Assembly: GCA_020860745.1 (NCBI GenBank)
Contig: JAJBTR010000189.1
Location: 1 to 5,465, forward strand
Source of the DNA: Lachnospiraceae bacterium
GTDB taxonomy: Bacteria; Bacillota; Clostridia; Lachnospirales; Lachnospiraceae
Direction of reading: 5' to 3'
Length of the DNA stretch: 5,465 nt
In this document: one piece after another, positions 1 through 5,465 of the stretch
How positions within the stretch are numbered: the first letter of the stretch is position 1
How the letters are laid out: each line of letters opens with the position of its first letter
The notes under the pieces: model-generated
What the model saw: the letters and a program-made list of their open reading frames with translations, nothing else
The model's database searches: none
Told to the model about the DNA's origin: nothing
Translations under genes and position numbers: made by a program

Positions 1-2
1 GG

Positions 3-56
3 CCGTGTGAGCAGTGCGCGCATGAGGGTTCACGTCCCTATTCCTGCACTGGATGA
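3..56 (+). CDS. Possible 3' end of a rightward gene, cut by the window edge
   Basis: Reading in the third frame from the window edge gives a 17-residue tail, PCEQCAHEGSRPYSCTG, ending in TGA at 54-56. The tail contains three cysteines and one histidine, including a C-x2-C pair, which could bind metal. I do not recognise the family. The main support is position: a strong rightward terminator begins eight bases after the stop, as expected for the last gene of an operon. The first frame is also open for about 50 codons across the terminator, so the frame choice is not certain. Only the last few residues are visible, so no function is assigned. Confidence 0.3.
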   Translation, partial: PCEQCAHEGSRPYSCTG

Positions 57-63
57 TTGGATG

Positions 64-90
64 CCCCCGGAGATATTCTCCCGGGGTTTT
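64..90 (+). terminator. Rho-independent terminator, rightward
   Basis: CCCC at 64-67 pairs with GGGG at 83-86, and GGAGA at 69-73 pairs with TCTCC at 77-81, with one C-C mismatch and a TAT loop. TTTT follows at 87-90. There is no T tract on the other strand, so the signal serves transcription entering from the left. It sits between that transcript and the end of the leftward integrase gene. Confidence 0.72.
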
Positions 91-114
91 CAACATCTGT
101 TGAATCGCGATTTT

Positions 115-134
115 GGGTACCACCCGGGTACCAC
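115..134. repeat. Doubled GGGTACCAC motif behind the integrase gene
   Basis: GGGTACCAC occurs at 115-123 and again at 126-134, an 11-bp period. Each copy contains the palindrome GGTACC, so the pair can also form a hairpin with a 5-base loop. It lies directly beyond the integrase stop codon (136-138). Tyrosine recombinase genes often lie next to their attachment site, and short repeats there can be core or arm binding sites. That role is inferred from position only; no second attachment copy is visible in the window. Confidence 0.4.
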
Positions 135-135
135 T

Positions 136-1426
136 TCAGGATGCCAGATCTGAACGGCAGTCGATATGAAGCGCATTGGAGTATCTTGCGACATTTTTTT
201 TGCCATCCGGATTTGAAAACTCATAATATGTATGTGTGGTCGAGGCGCATTTGTGTCCGCCGAACTGTCGCACTTCTTCTTCTGTGAATCCGTTTTGAAA
301 GAGTTTTGACAGTACCGTTTTTCGAATGGAATGGTTCCCTTTCTGGATGATGTCCAGTTTTTTATTTACCCGCCGAAGAGTATTGTTGATGCTGTCTTTG
401 GTGAGTTTCTCCCCCTTTAAGGAGAGGAACAGCCACTCCACTGTTGAAGAATGAATGGTTTTATTATGCGCAATGATTGCCTTTACATAATCCTCCGCTT
501 CGGGGGTCAAAGGCAGGTCACGTTTTCCGTCTTTACTCTTTGTAAAATTGACAACCTCATATCCGTGCCGGTGTAACTTCCCTTCATTATCTTTTTCGTG
601 TGAAGCTCGCTCTTGCCGCCTGATCTTGCCGATGTGGTTTTCAAAGTCAAAATCGGAAACCTTTAACGCCACAAGTTCTCCGACGCGCAACCCCAGATAA
701 AAGTTAAGGTATATGCCAAGGTAAGCGGAATTTCCTATTTTCTCAAACTGAGCCATGCAGAGGTCAACTACAGCCTCTGCCACTTCCAGACGAAATACCT
801 GTTCATCATATGATTTTTCTTCTGGTTCATCGAAATGCTTGTCACTGATGTTTTTTATTTCTCTCGCAGCGTTATGAGCGATCGTGCCGTCTTCCACCGC
901 ATAGTCGAGCATCATATTGATCACGGATTTCATTTCTTTGTACTTTTTTCGATCAAGTCTGTTACTGTGGGTAACATCCAAAAGCCATAATTTGTTGTCC
1001 CTTGTCTTCAAAGTCCGGATATCCCGGTTAGCGATGGGGGAGTCTTTATAATACTTTTCCCATACCCACTGCAGTTTGGTTGCATTGCTCATACTGGTCT
1101 CCACAATTTTTGTACTGCAGCCAGTCCGGATAGATGGCGGCAAGCGTATTCTTGTCGTCTGACTTCCGGTAAAATGAAACAATGGCATCGTCCAGATCAT
1201 CGCGTTTGGTCTTCTTTAATATTTTCAGTTTGCCGTCTGTTTTTACTTTGGTATACCATCTCCCGTCTGCACCTTGCCAGATTTTATAGGGATGCTGTTC
1301 TAATATCTCTATTCGTTTCATTATTTCTTCTACATCCCGCGCAGTTGGTTTTAGTTTAGCACTTTTCTCCAGTTCCATCAATAAAGTCTGACAGTTTTTC
1401 ATCAATAAAGTCTGATAGTTTTCCAT
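136..1426 (-). pseudogene. Tyrosine recombinase (phage/ICE-type integrase), frameshifted
   Basis: This encodes a site-specific DNA integrase that would cut and rejoin attachment sites of a mobile element. Merging the two reading frames gives about 429 residues, a normal length for the family. Residues about 48-90 (WQGADGRWYTKV onward) resemble the arm-site DNA-binding domain. Residues about 115-190 are the helical core-binding domain, and the rest is catalytic. All active-site residues are visible: Arg247 in GLRVGEL, Lys296 or 298 in FTKSKDGK, His365 and Arg368 in HSIR, His391 in GGHK, and the nucleophile Tyr400 or 401 in THTYY. The frame breaks at an A5 run (1107-1111): four A's would read WLQYK-IVETS continuously. 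The start is ATG at 1426, with AGGAG at 1436-1440 nine bases upstream; the TTG just before it fits the spacing less well. The start lies inside the upstream gene, suggesting one operon with translational coupling. As it stands, translation gives a 126-residue fragment without a catalytic domain, unless the ribosome shifts frame or the extra base is a sequencing error. Confidence 0.9.
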
Positions 1427-1865
1427 CAATAAAATCTCCTTTTTCTTTTATTGACAGAATGGAAGAAAAAGCAGGATGCCGGATTTTTTTGGGCAGAGGG
1501 TATTTGAAGGCTTTATTAAGGGCGGTAGCGAGGTACGATATATTCTCCCAGCATTCGTATACTACGATATTTTCTTCCTCGCCGTCCTCAATCAGCGTGT
1601 CGTATATATCGTCTTCCGATTCATTTCGTTTCAGGGTTTTGAATAAATCGGGATCCTGTTCACAGGGGATCTTTATGATCAGTGTCCTTGTCTCTTTCCG
1701 GTAGTGTATAAGCCGGGTAAAGTAATCGACACCGGGAAGTCCCCAGAATGTATCCGCAACGTCGCCAAAGGTTACCGTTCCATCAGGAAACTGGATATAG
1801 ATGATAATCCACTTTTTTGATTTGACATAAGTGATTGTTATGCCGCTTTCTGTTTTTACAGTCAT
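1356..1865 (-). CDS. Hypothetical protein upstream of the integrase
   Basis: The product is 169 residues and I do not recognise it. The start is well supported: AGGAGG at 1875-1880 lies nine bases before ATG 1865. The first 75 residues look beta-rich and aromatic (KSKKWIIIYIQFPDGTVTFG). The middle is acidic (NESEDDIYDTLIEDGEEEN). The end, from about residue 140, is the short repeat GDFIDGKLSDFIDEK produced by the 24-bp tandem repeat, so the natural C-terminus may originally have been shorter. No helix-turn-helix, membrane segment or catalytic motif is visible. It overlaps the integrase start by 71 bp in another frame and is probably cotranscribed. That is the position an excisionase or integration accessory factor often occupies, but the protein is larger and more acidic than usual excisionases, so I do not assign that role. 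Confidence 0.72.
   Translation of the reverse strand: MTVKTESGITITYVKSKKWIIIYIQFPDGTVTFGDVADTFWGLPGVDYFTRLIHYRKETRTLIIKIPCEQDPDLFKTLKRNESEDDIYDTLIEDGEEENIVVYECWENISYLATALNKAFKYPLPKKIRHPAFSSILSIKEKGDFIDGKLSDFIDEKLSDFIDGTGEKC
1380..1427 (-). repeat. 24-bp tandem repeat at the gene overlap
   Basis: Two head-to-tail 24-bp units (1404-1427 and 1380-1403) match at 22 of 24 positions, with partial copies of the ends on both sides. In the upstream gene they encode an octad repeat, DGKLSDFI then DEKLSDFI. In the integrase frame they encode MENYQTLL then MKNCQTLL. The unit length is a multiple of three, so copy-number change would alter both proteins without shifting either frame. Confidence 0.8.
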
Positions 1866-2035
1866 GGAAAAGCGCCTCCTTTTTTATCTGCTTAAAGTAT
1901 GGAAGAATGGAAAGCGTTTTTGTAAAATGGCTCTTTGTATCTGTTTTCCTGTAGTAGGAGAAGATACTGTTTCCTCTTTTATGAAAATGAGCTGGAATCT
2001 TTCATACTATAGATGAAGAGTATTTTTAATCACGT

Positions 2036-2340
2036 AATCCATAAGGTGTATCTCAGTACACGGCAACCCCGGGGATGCCTTAGTAACCGGTGTGAATGGT
2101 TTAGCAGGGGTGCATGCAAGGGAATGATTAGGCCTTTTGAAAATTCTCTGTGCAACTGAATTGACAGGCAAAACCTGAGCCTGATGCCAGACAGGACAAA
2201 GATGGCAAGCGGACCTTAAAACTGAATATTGCATAGCAGAGGGTGGCCCAAAGCTTTATGAATGCATTGACAGAAAACGATGAATTTGGCAGGGGAGACG
2301 GAGAAAAAGCCCCTGAAATATTTGCTCGGATCAGGGAGGG
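2036..2340 (+). mobile_element. Candidate group II intron remnant (structured RNA, no RT gene)
   Basis: No reading frame of useful length with a ribosome binding site covers this stretch. The text resembles, from memory, the region between late domain I and domain IV of clostridial group II introns. The segments that suggest this are GATGCCTTAGTAACCGGTG near 2075, the GACAGGCAAAACCTG stretch near 2163, GGACAAAGATGGCAAGCGG near 2196, and the following part that runs into GGGTGGCCCAAAG near 2241. In intact introns this would precede a reverse transcriptase gene. Here I find no reverse transcriptase, no domain V hairpin with its GAAA loop, and no GTGYG 5' end, so it would be a 5'- and 3'-truncated fossil. 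Boundaries are approximate. Another structured RNA or simple decayed sequence is possible. Confidence 0.42.
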
Positions 2341-2445
2341 TGTGGCTGCCAGCTTACTGCCATATGATGGCGTGATATGATATGCGCGGCAACCCGCAGA
2401 AATGCTGATGTTGCATCGATTTTTCGGGAAAAAGGAAAAAGCGAT
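2290..2445 (+). other. Cluster of consecutive small hairpins
   Basis: Five stem-loops follow each other. CAGGGG (2290-2295) pairs with CCCCTG (2310-2315). GCCAT/ATGGC spans 2359-2371. TGCG-GG/CC-CGCA with a bulged C spans 2383-2398. GATG/CATC spans 2407-2417. An 11-bp stem with one mismatch joins 2415-2425 to 2435-2445; it shares three bases with the preceding hairpin, so the two are alternatives. Reading frames are broken (TGA at 2378-2380), so this is more likely RNA structure or intron domain IV remains than coding sequence. The only ATG frame, 2258-2380 (40 codons), has no ribosome binding site and is not called. Confidence 0.45.
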
Positions 2446-2451
2446 CCTCCC

Positions 2452-2480
2452 TTGGTTAACAGTGTGGGTTGGTTTATATA
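2452..2480 (+). promoter_or_regulatory. Possible promoter for the SSB-like gene
   Basis: TTGGTT at 2452-2457 is followed after 17 bases by TATATA at 2475-2480. An alternative -10, TATAAG at 2479-2484, would give a 21-base spacer. The match is only moderate, but the site lies upstream of the SSB-like gene with the correct orientation and a leader of about 115 bases. Confidence 0.35.
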
Positions 2481-2601
2481 TAAGATATATGGATGATGTA
2501 GTAGTACAGGGATAGGGTATAGCAGGGGCGTGTTATTAAGGGGAGTTAAAGGTATCTTTTGGATAGAGAAAAGAGAGTATTACAAGAAAGTGAGTGTAGA
2601 T

Positions 2602-3039
2602 ATGAATGATACGATGACGGATAGTAACTGTGTTCAAGTAATAGGTTTGATGAAAACTATATTTACCTATGACCATGATGTTGATAGTGGATGTGAGATT
2701 TATGGAGCAGAATTGGAGATTCCACGGAGAAATTGCGGATATCCTGATGTATTGCCGATTACGGTATCCGATCAGATAGTCGATGTTGCCAGGGATTATA
2801 CCGGACAGCGGGTACAAGTGGCAGGAGTATTGTGCCCCAATGATGCAGAGAAACCTGAGAGTGGTAAGCACAATCTTTCTGTAGTAGTCCATTCATTTGA
2901 AACGGCAGTTATGATCTTTGTTATTTTTATCCTTTATCATATGCCAAAAGCTATTCGCATCATATGCACACAAAATAAAATTACTACTTTTGAAAACTTT
3001 CTTTGTGTTTCCGAGTTCAAAATCTTCCCTAAGGCCTAA
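2602..3039 (+). pseudogene. Truncated SSB-like OB-fold protein
   Basis: Residues 9-97 from ATG 2602 (NCVQVIG, FTYDHDV, YGAELEIPR, DVLPITVSDQIVDV, DYTGQRVQVAG, KHNLSVVVH) follow the pattern of the single-stranded DNA-binding-like proteins of Lachnospiraceae. In these, one OB-like half reads roughly F-Y-H-E..., IP-VSER--DV--DY-GQ, ---L-VFA. This is recalled resemblance, unverified. Family members are about 200 residues or more with a second OB-like half. Here resemblance stops near residue 98 (about 2895-2901). The frame then runs on to TAA 3037-3039 over sequence antisense to the next gene, giving an unrelated hydrophobic tail. The likely cause is a deletion joining two gene ends. The start is uncertain: no strong ribosome binding site precedes ATG 2602, and in-frame GTG codons lie at 2590 and 2530. 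Confidence 0.6.
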
Positions 3040-3159
3040 TTCGGTCATTCTACTGGATTTGGAATCGCCAAATCCCACGATTCTATCCGGTAACAATAAT
3101 ATTCCGCCTGCTGAACAAACTATTATCAGGCTAATAATCCATGATGCTATCTTTTTCAT
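2893..3159 (-). CDS. Short exported or membrane-anchored protein, probably truncated
   Basis: The product is 88 residues. AGGAG at 3169-3173 lies nine bases before ATG 3159, a good start. Residues 2-24 (KKIASWIISLIIVCSAGGIL) form a lysine-capped hydrophobic segment, either a signal peptide or a single membrane anchor; the cysteine at 15 lacks a convincing lipobox. The remainder is polar and charged (SRMTELGLREDFELGNTKK). I do not recognise the family. The final residues (NKDHNCRFK) and stop at 2893-2895 fall where the opposing SSB-like gene loses its family resemblance, so this gene too may have lost its 3' end. The 282 bases upstream (3160-3441) hold no gene and no convincing promoter; I see only AT-rich sequence and a loose AAACCAC/GTGGTTT inverted repeat. 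Confidence 0.55.
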   Translation of the reverse strand: MKKIASWIISLIIVCSAGGILLLPDRIVGFGDSKSSRMTELGLREDFELGNTKKVFKSSNFILCAYDANSFWHMIKDKNNKDHNCRFK

Positions 3160-3441
3160 GTAAGTTTTCTCCTGTCTTGCTTTTTTGAACTTTGCTTTTT
3201 ATGCATATATCTTCATTTTAAGTATGGGAGAAAATAGTGAATGGAAATAATTTTCGGGCAAACCACAATATCATTTTTCAAGATCGGGCAGAATGTAGAA
3301 GGCAGCAAAATAGTGGTTTACCAAGAAAATCTGGAGAATTCTAATATTAATATTTTCCGAACGTGATATTTAACAGGTGTATCCGGAAGATATACTTTGC
3401 GAATACCTATTGGTATCCTGCTATGCATTGATTGCAATTAG

Positions 3442-3486
3442 AAAATAAAAAAGAAGCCACCAGACAGTATAGACTAGCTGATGGCT
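3442..3486 (-). terminator. Rho-independent terminator of the surface-protein gene
   Basis: On the leftward strand AGCCATCAG (from 3486) pairs with CTGGTGGCT (ending at 3455) through nine base pairs including one G-U, with a 14-base loop. TCTTTTTTATTTTC follows. The site is 38 bases past the stop codon of the leftward gene, so it ends that transcript. The T tract is only on this strand, so it is not bidirectional. Confidence 0.82.
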
Positions 3487-3524
3487 AATAGGAGAATATT
3501 GACTCATACCAATAATTGGATAAT

Positions 3525-5114
3525 TTACGGTTCTTTTGTGGCCCCGCAAACGCTACACTCGTAATACTCAAGGGTCTCTACAGTTGTAGTACCTGTTTTG
3601 ACTTTTTTAGCAGAATAAGTAGCACCTCCGGAATGCACTTTTTGTATATGAAAACATACTTCATCTACGGAATCAAAATATTCTCCACATCCGTCATAAT
3701 TACAAACCTGTTTAACTTCATATACATCTTCTTCCTTTGTTGTATACACGGCTTCCCATGTATGTTCTCCTGTCGCGGCAATAGTTTGCGTATAGGATGC
3801 TCCGCAGGAAGAACAGGTATAGGTCCTTATGCCGGCGGATGAACAGGTTGCTGCTTTAGTCACGGTCGATGTGTAATTATGCCCGGTTACTGCAATAGTT
3901 TCTGTATAAGTGGCACCGCATTTCGTACAGGTATATGTACGGATTCCTGAAGTTGTACATGTAGCGGCTTTCGTTACTGATGAAGAATATACATGAGAAC
4001 AGGAAGTTAATGTGGCTTTGCCATTTTTCACAGTATAAGTCTGCCCGTTATATGTGTATGTCCCATTATAAGAGAAGTTGACTTTTCCGCTTTTGACGAC
4101 CCAACTGCCATTTTTATTGGCTGCGACACCATTAAAGGTGAAATCCACTTTACCATTTTTAATGTACCACCAGCCGTTTGTATTACTGTAATCAGCTACG
4201 CCGGTGTATGAGGTTTGTACCTTACTGCCCGTCACATACCACCAAGTGCCTTTGGTCCCTATTGCGCCGGTTGTATCGTGGATTACGCTGTTCTTTTTAA
4301 ATGTAACTTTTCCGTTCTCGCAGTACCATTTGCCGTTGCTGTTCGTGCCCAACCCGGTATAGTTAAATTGCACCTTGCCGCCTTTGACATACCACCAGCC
4401 GTTTTTATTCTGTGCTATGGTATTTACTGAAAAATCTACTTTGCCGTTTTTAATGTACCACCAACCATTTGCATTACTGTAGTTGGCAACGCCGGTATAA
4501 GATGTCTGTACTTTACTGCCCGTCACATACCACCAAGTGCCTTTGGCCCCTATTGCACCGGTTGTATCTTGGATTACGCTGTTCTTATTAAATGTGACCT
4601 TTCCGTTTTCGCAGTACCAATAGCCATTAGAATTATATCCGAATCCATTATAGCTAAATTGTACTTTACCGCCCTTAACATACCACCAGCCATTTTTGTT
4701 ATGAGCTACAGTGTTTGCAGAAAAGTCGACCATGCCGTTTTTGACATACCACCAGCCGTTTGCATTGCTGTAGTCGGCAACTCCCGTATATGTCGTCTAT
4801 ACTTTACCGCCTTTGACATACCACCAGCCGGTTGTTCCGTTTACCGTGCCTTTGATCACGCTGTTGGTGCCAAATGAAACCTTTCCTTTGGAAATATACC
4901 ACCAACCGTTGGAATTTTTCTGGAATCCGGTATAATTTGTCTGGATCACGCCATTCTTATAGTAATACCAGCTCCCGTCCGAACTTTTGCAGACACCATT
5001 TTGAGTCGCCGCTTCTGCTGTAACTGTTCCTGGCACTGCGGCTGCCACAGGTACTACTGAAGTAATACATAATGCTGCAAAAAGTGCCAGGACAAGTTTC
5101 TTTGTCTTTTTCAT
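3525..5114 (-). pseudogene. Secreted repeat surface protein interrupted by an amber stop
   Basis: One continuous frame of 529 codons is broken only by TAG at 4797-4799 (codon 106). ATG 5114 has GGGAGG at 5120-5125. Residues 1-35 are a signal peptide (KKTKK, hydrophobic core, AEA before ATQNG). Residues about 45-371 hold about 14 aromatic repeats of the type GWWYxKNGKVxFxxN. These resemble cell-wall or choline-binding repeats and suggest binding to the cell surface. Residues 372-460 hold two modules with the pattern KAATC-x9-CxxCGAxYT, seen in clostridial surface proteins. Residues 471-494 match a C2H2 zinc finger (C-x4-C-x12-H-x4-H), and a last CSVCG pair ends the protein. No LPXTG or S-layer domain is visible. 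The stop stands where sister repeats have CAG or CAA (KVQTSYTG), so one C-to-T change explains it. As read normally, only a 105-residue secreted fragment is made. The ATG at 4733 has no ribosome binding site, so restart is unlikely. Recent inactivation, sequencing error or readthrough are all possible. Confidence 0.9.
4149..4730 (-). repeat. Two tandem 291-bp units inside the surface-protein gene
   Basis: Units at 4440-4730 and 4149-4439 each encode 97 residues, from VDFS to WWYIKNGK, and contain about four aromatic motifs. They differ at roughly 13 of 97 residues. A partial third unit starts at 4148 (VDFTFNGVAANKNG) and a partial one precedes the array (VADYSNANGWWYVKNG). The exact in-frame length implies growth by duplication, and recombination between units could change the protein length. 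Confidence 0.85.
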
Positions 5115-5161
5115 AGTTGCCTCCCGTTTTTGTAATTTGCCCCGTATAGGGCTTTATTGAC

Positions 5162-5190
5162 AGTATACTCTTATCCTGCAAAAAAGGCAA
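5162..5190 (-). promoter_or_regulatory. Sigma-A-type promoter of the surface-protein gene
   Basis: On the leftward strand the -35 box is TTGCCT (5190-5185), with a 17-base spacer and -10 box TATACT (5167-5162), a five-of-six match. Transcription would start near 5155, giving a leader of about 40 bases that contains a short GCCC/GGGC hairpin and the GGGAGG ribosome binding site. Confidence 0.7.
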
Positions 5191-5201
5191 TTTCCAGGAT
5201 A
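5172..5201. promoter_or_regulatory. Inverted repeat across the promoter (possible operator)
   Basis: TATCCTG at 5172-5178 and CAGGATA at 5195-5201 are perfect 7-bp inverted arms with centres 23 bp apart. The left arm lies in the promoter spacer, and the -35 box lies between the arms. A dimeric repressor bound here would block RNA polymerase. The regulatory role is inferred from placement. Confidence 0.45.
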
Positions 5202-5243
5202 GGAGAATTTTAGAAATATGACACCATCCATTTATGGACCAGG

Positions 5244-5298
5244 TTTTTGCAACAGCATTCGTTCGGGTTGGAGCATGTTTTGCAACTGTTTTACAACT
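5244..5298. promoter_or_regulatory. Three direct-repeat boxes spaced in multiples of 11 bp
   Basis: TTTTTGCAACA at 5244-5254, GTTTTGCAACT at 5277-5287 and GTTTTACAACT at 5288-5298 start 33 and 11 bp apart. The last two are contiguous and match at 10 of 11 positions. An 11-bp period places all boxes on one DNA face, as in tandem sites for OmpR/PhoB-type response regulators. The boxes lie about 54 bp upstream of the leftward promoter's -35 and about 70 bp before a possible rightward promoter, so either or both could be the target. Confidence 0.45.
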
Positions 5299-5364
5299 CA
5301 AAAGATTTGATACAGAAGAGACCATTCTGTGTGCATAGGGATAGAACAATTTTGGAAATAGTAC

Positions 5365-5393
5365 TTGTGAATTATAGATGTTTATGGTATCTT
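5365..5393 (+). promoter_or_regulatory. Weak candidate promoter for the rightward gene at the edge
   Basis: TTGTGA at 5365-5370 and TATCTT at 5388-5393 are separated by 17 bases. The start would fall near 5400, which favours ATG 5412 over ATG 5394 as the translation start and leaves a very short leader. The box matches are modest. Confidence 0.25.
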
Positions 5394-5411
5394 ATGATTA
5401 ACAGAGAAAGA

Positions 5412-5465
5412 ATGAATTTTCTGGTGCCGGATGGTACGATGAATTTGATATGTACGGAAGAGACA
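5412..5465 (+). CDS. Possible 5' end of a rightward gene, cut by the window edge
   Basis: ATG 5412 opens an uninterrupted frame of 18 codons, MNFLVPDGTMNLICTEET, to the window end. An in-frame ATG at 5394 would add six residues (MINRER). The ribosome binding site is weak (AGAGAAAG just before 5412). I do not recognise the protein from so few residues. It would be divergent from the surface-protein gene and share its upstream regulatory boxes. Confidence 0.33.
   Translation, partial: MNFLVPDGTMNLICTEET

Noticed and set aside
1..56. Possible 3' end of a tRNA (GGGTTCACGTCCC resembles a T arm) as an integration site
   Set aside because: The loop TTCACGT lacks the invariant A58, the stem has a mismatch, no CCA follows, and the 5' half is not in the window. 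A coding tail plus terminator fits better.
1909..1922. CcpA cre-like sequence GGAAAGCGTTTTTG upstream of the 1865 gene
   Set aside because: Only 11 of 14 positions match the consensus and both outer dyad bases are wrong; no clear promoter adjoins it.
1831..2016. 61-codon + strand frame opposite the start of the 1865 gene
   Set aside because: No ribosome binding site, and it overlaps a well-supported start on the other strand. Treated as a shadow; bases 1866-2035 otherwise hold only an untranslated leader without a convincing promoter.
2470..2511. A + strand frame reading LYIRYMDDVVV, similar to the YxDD catalytic motif of reverse transcriptases
   Set aside because: Only about ten residues match. 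None of the other RT blocks (such as the LPxGxxxSQ segment) precede it, stops lie on both sides, and group II RTs usually have YADD. Probably chance, though an RT scrap cannot be excluded.
2530..2601. Extension of the SSB-like gene to the GTG at 2530
   Set aside because: The added 24 residues (MLLRGVKGIFWIEKREYYKK) do not fit the family N-terminus and no ribosome binding site precedes the GTG.
4569..4877. Open frames on the + strand within the surface-protein gene
   Set aside because: They mirror the repetitive leftward gene, repeat with the same period and lack ribosome binding sites.
4957..5349. 130-codon leftward frame overlapping the surface-gene start and promoter
   Set aside because: It crosses the promoter and signal-peptide region in another frame and has no start signal; a shadow.

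Overview
The window looks like chromosome from a low-to-moderate-GC Gram-positive gut anaerobe, most likely a Lachnospiraceae-type Clostridium. The reasons are strong AGGAGG-type ribosome binding sites, sigma-A-like promoters, a secreted protein made of GWWYxxNGK repeats with cysteine-rich tail modules, and an SSB-like protein of a kind I associate with that family. The organism is inferred from recalled family resemblance, not from a database search.

Layout, left to right. Bases 1-90 hold the possible tail of a rightward gene (stop at 54-56) and a clear rho-independent terminator. Bases 115-134 carry a doubled GGGTACCAC motif directly behind a leftward tyrosine recombinase (136-1426). The recombinase keeps all catalytic residues but is split by a one-base frameshift in an A5 run. 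Upstream of it in the same apparent operon is an unrecognised 169-residue protein (1356-1865), whose 3' end overlaps the integrase start through a 24-bp tandem repeat. Bases 2036-2450 have no convincing gene; the sequence resembles a degraded group II intron followed by a run of small hairpins. A possible promoter (2452-2480) then leads to an SSB-like OB-fold gene (from 2602) that loses its family resemblance near 2900. There it meets, tail to tail, a short leftward gene (2893-3159) with an N-terminal membrane or signal segment.

The right half is dominated by a leftward gene for a secreted, repeat-rich surface protein (3525-5114). It has its own promoter (5162-5190), ribosome binding site and terminator (3442-3486), but is interrupted by an in-frame TAG at codon 106. 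Its upstream region holds an inverted repeat across the promoter and three TTTTGCAAC-like boxes spaced in multiples of 11 bp. A rightward reading frame starts at 5394 or 5412 and runs off the window.

The overall picture is a decaying accessory region. A frameshifted integrase, an intron-like remnant, a truncated SSB-like gene and a nonsense-interrupted surface protein lie within 5.5 kb. I see no intact defence system, CRISPR array, tRNA or rRNA. The most informative items are the isolated amber codon in an otherwise open 529-codon frame, a canonical C2H2 zinc-finger spacing in a secreted protein, and the phased operator-like boxes.
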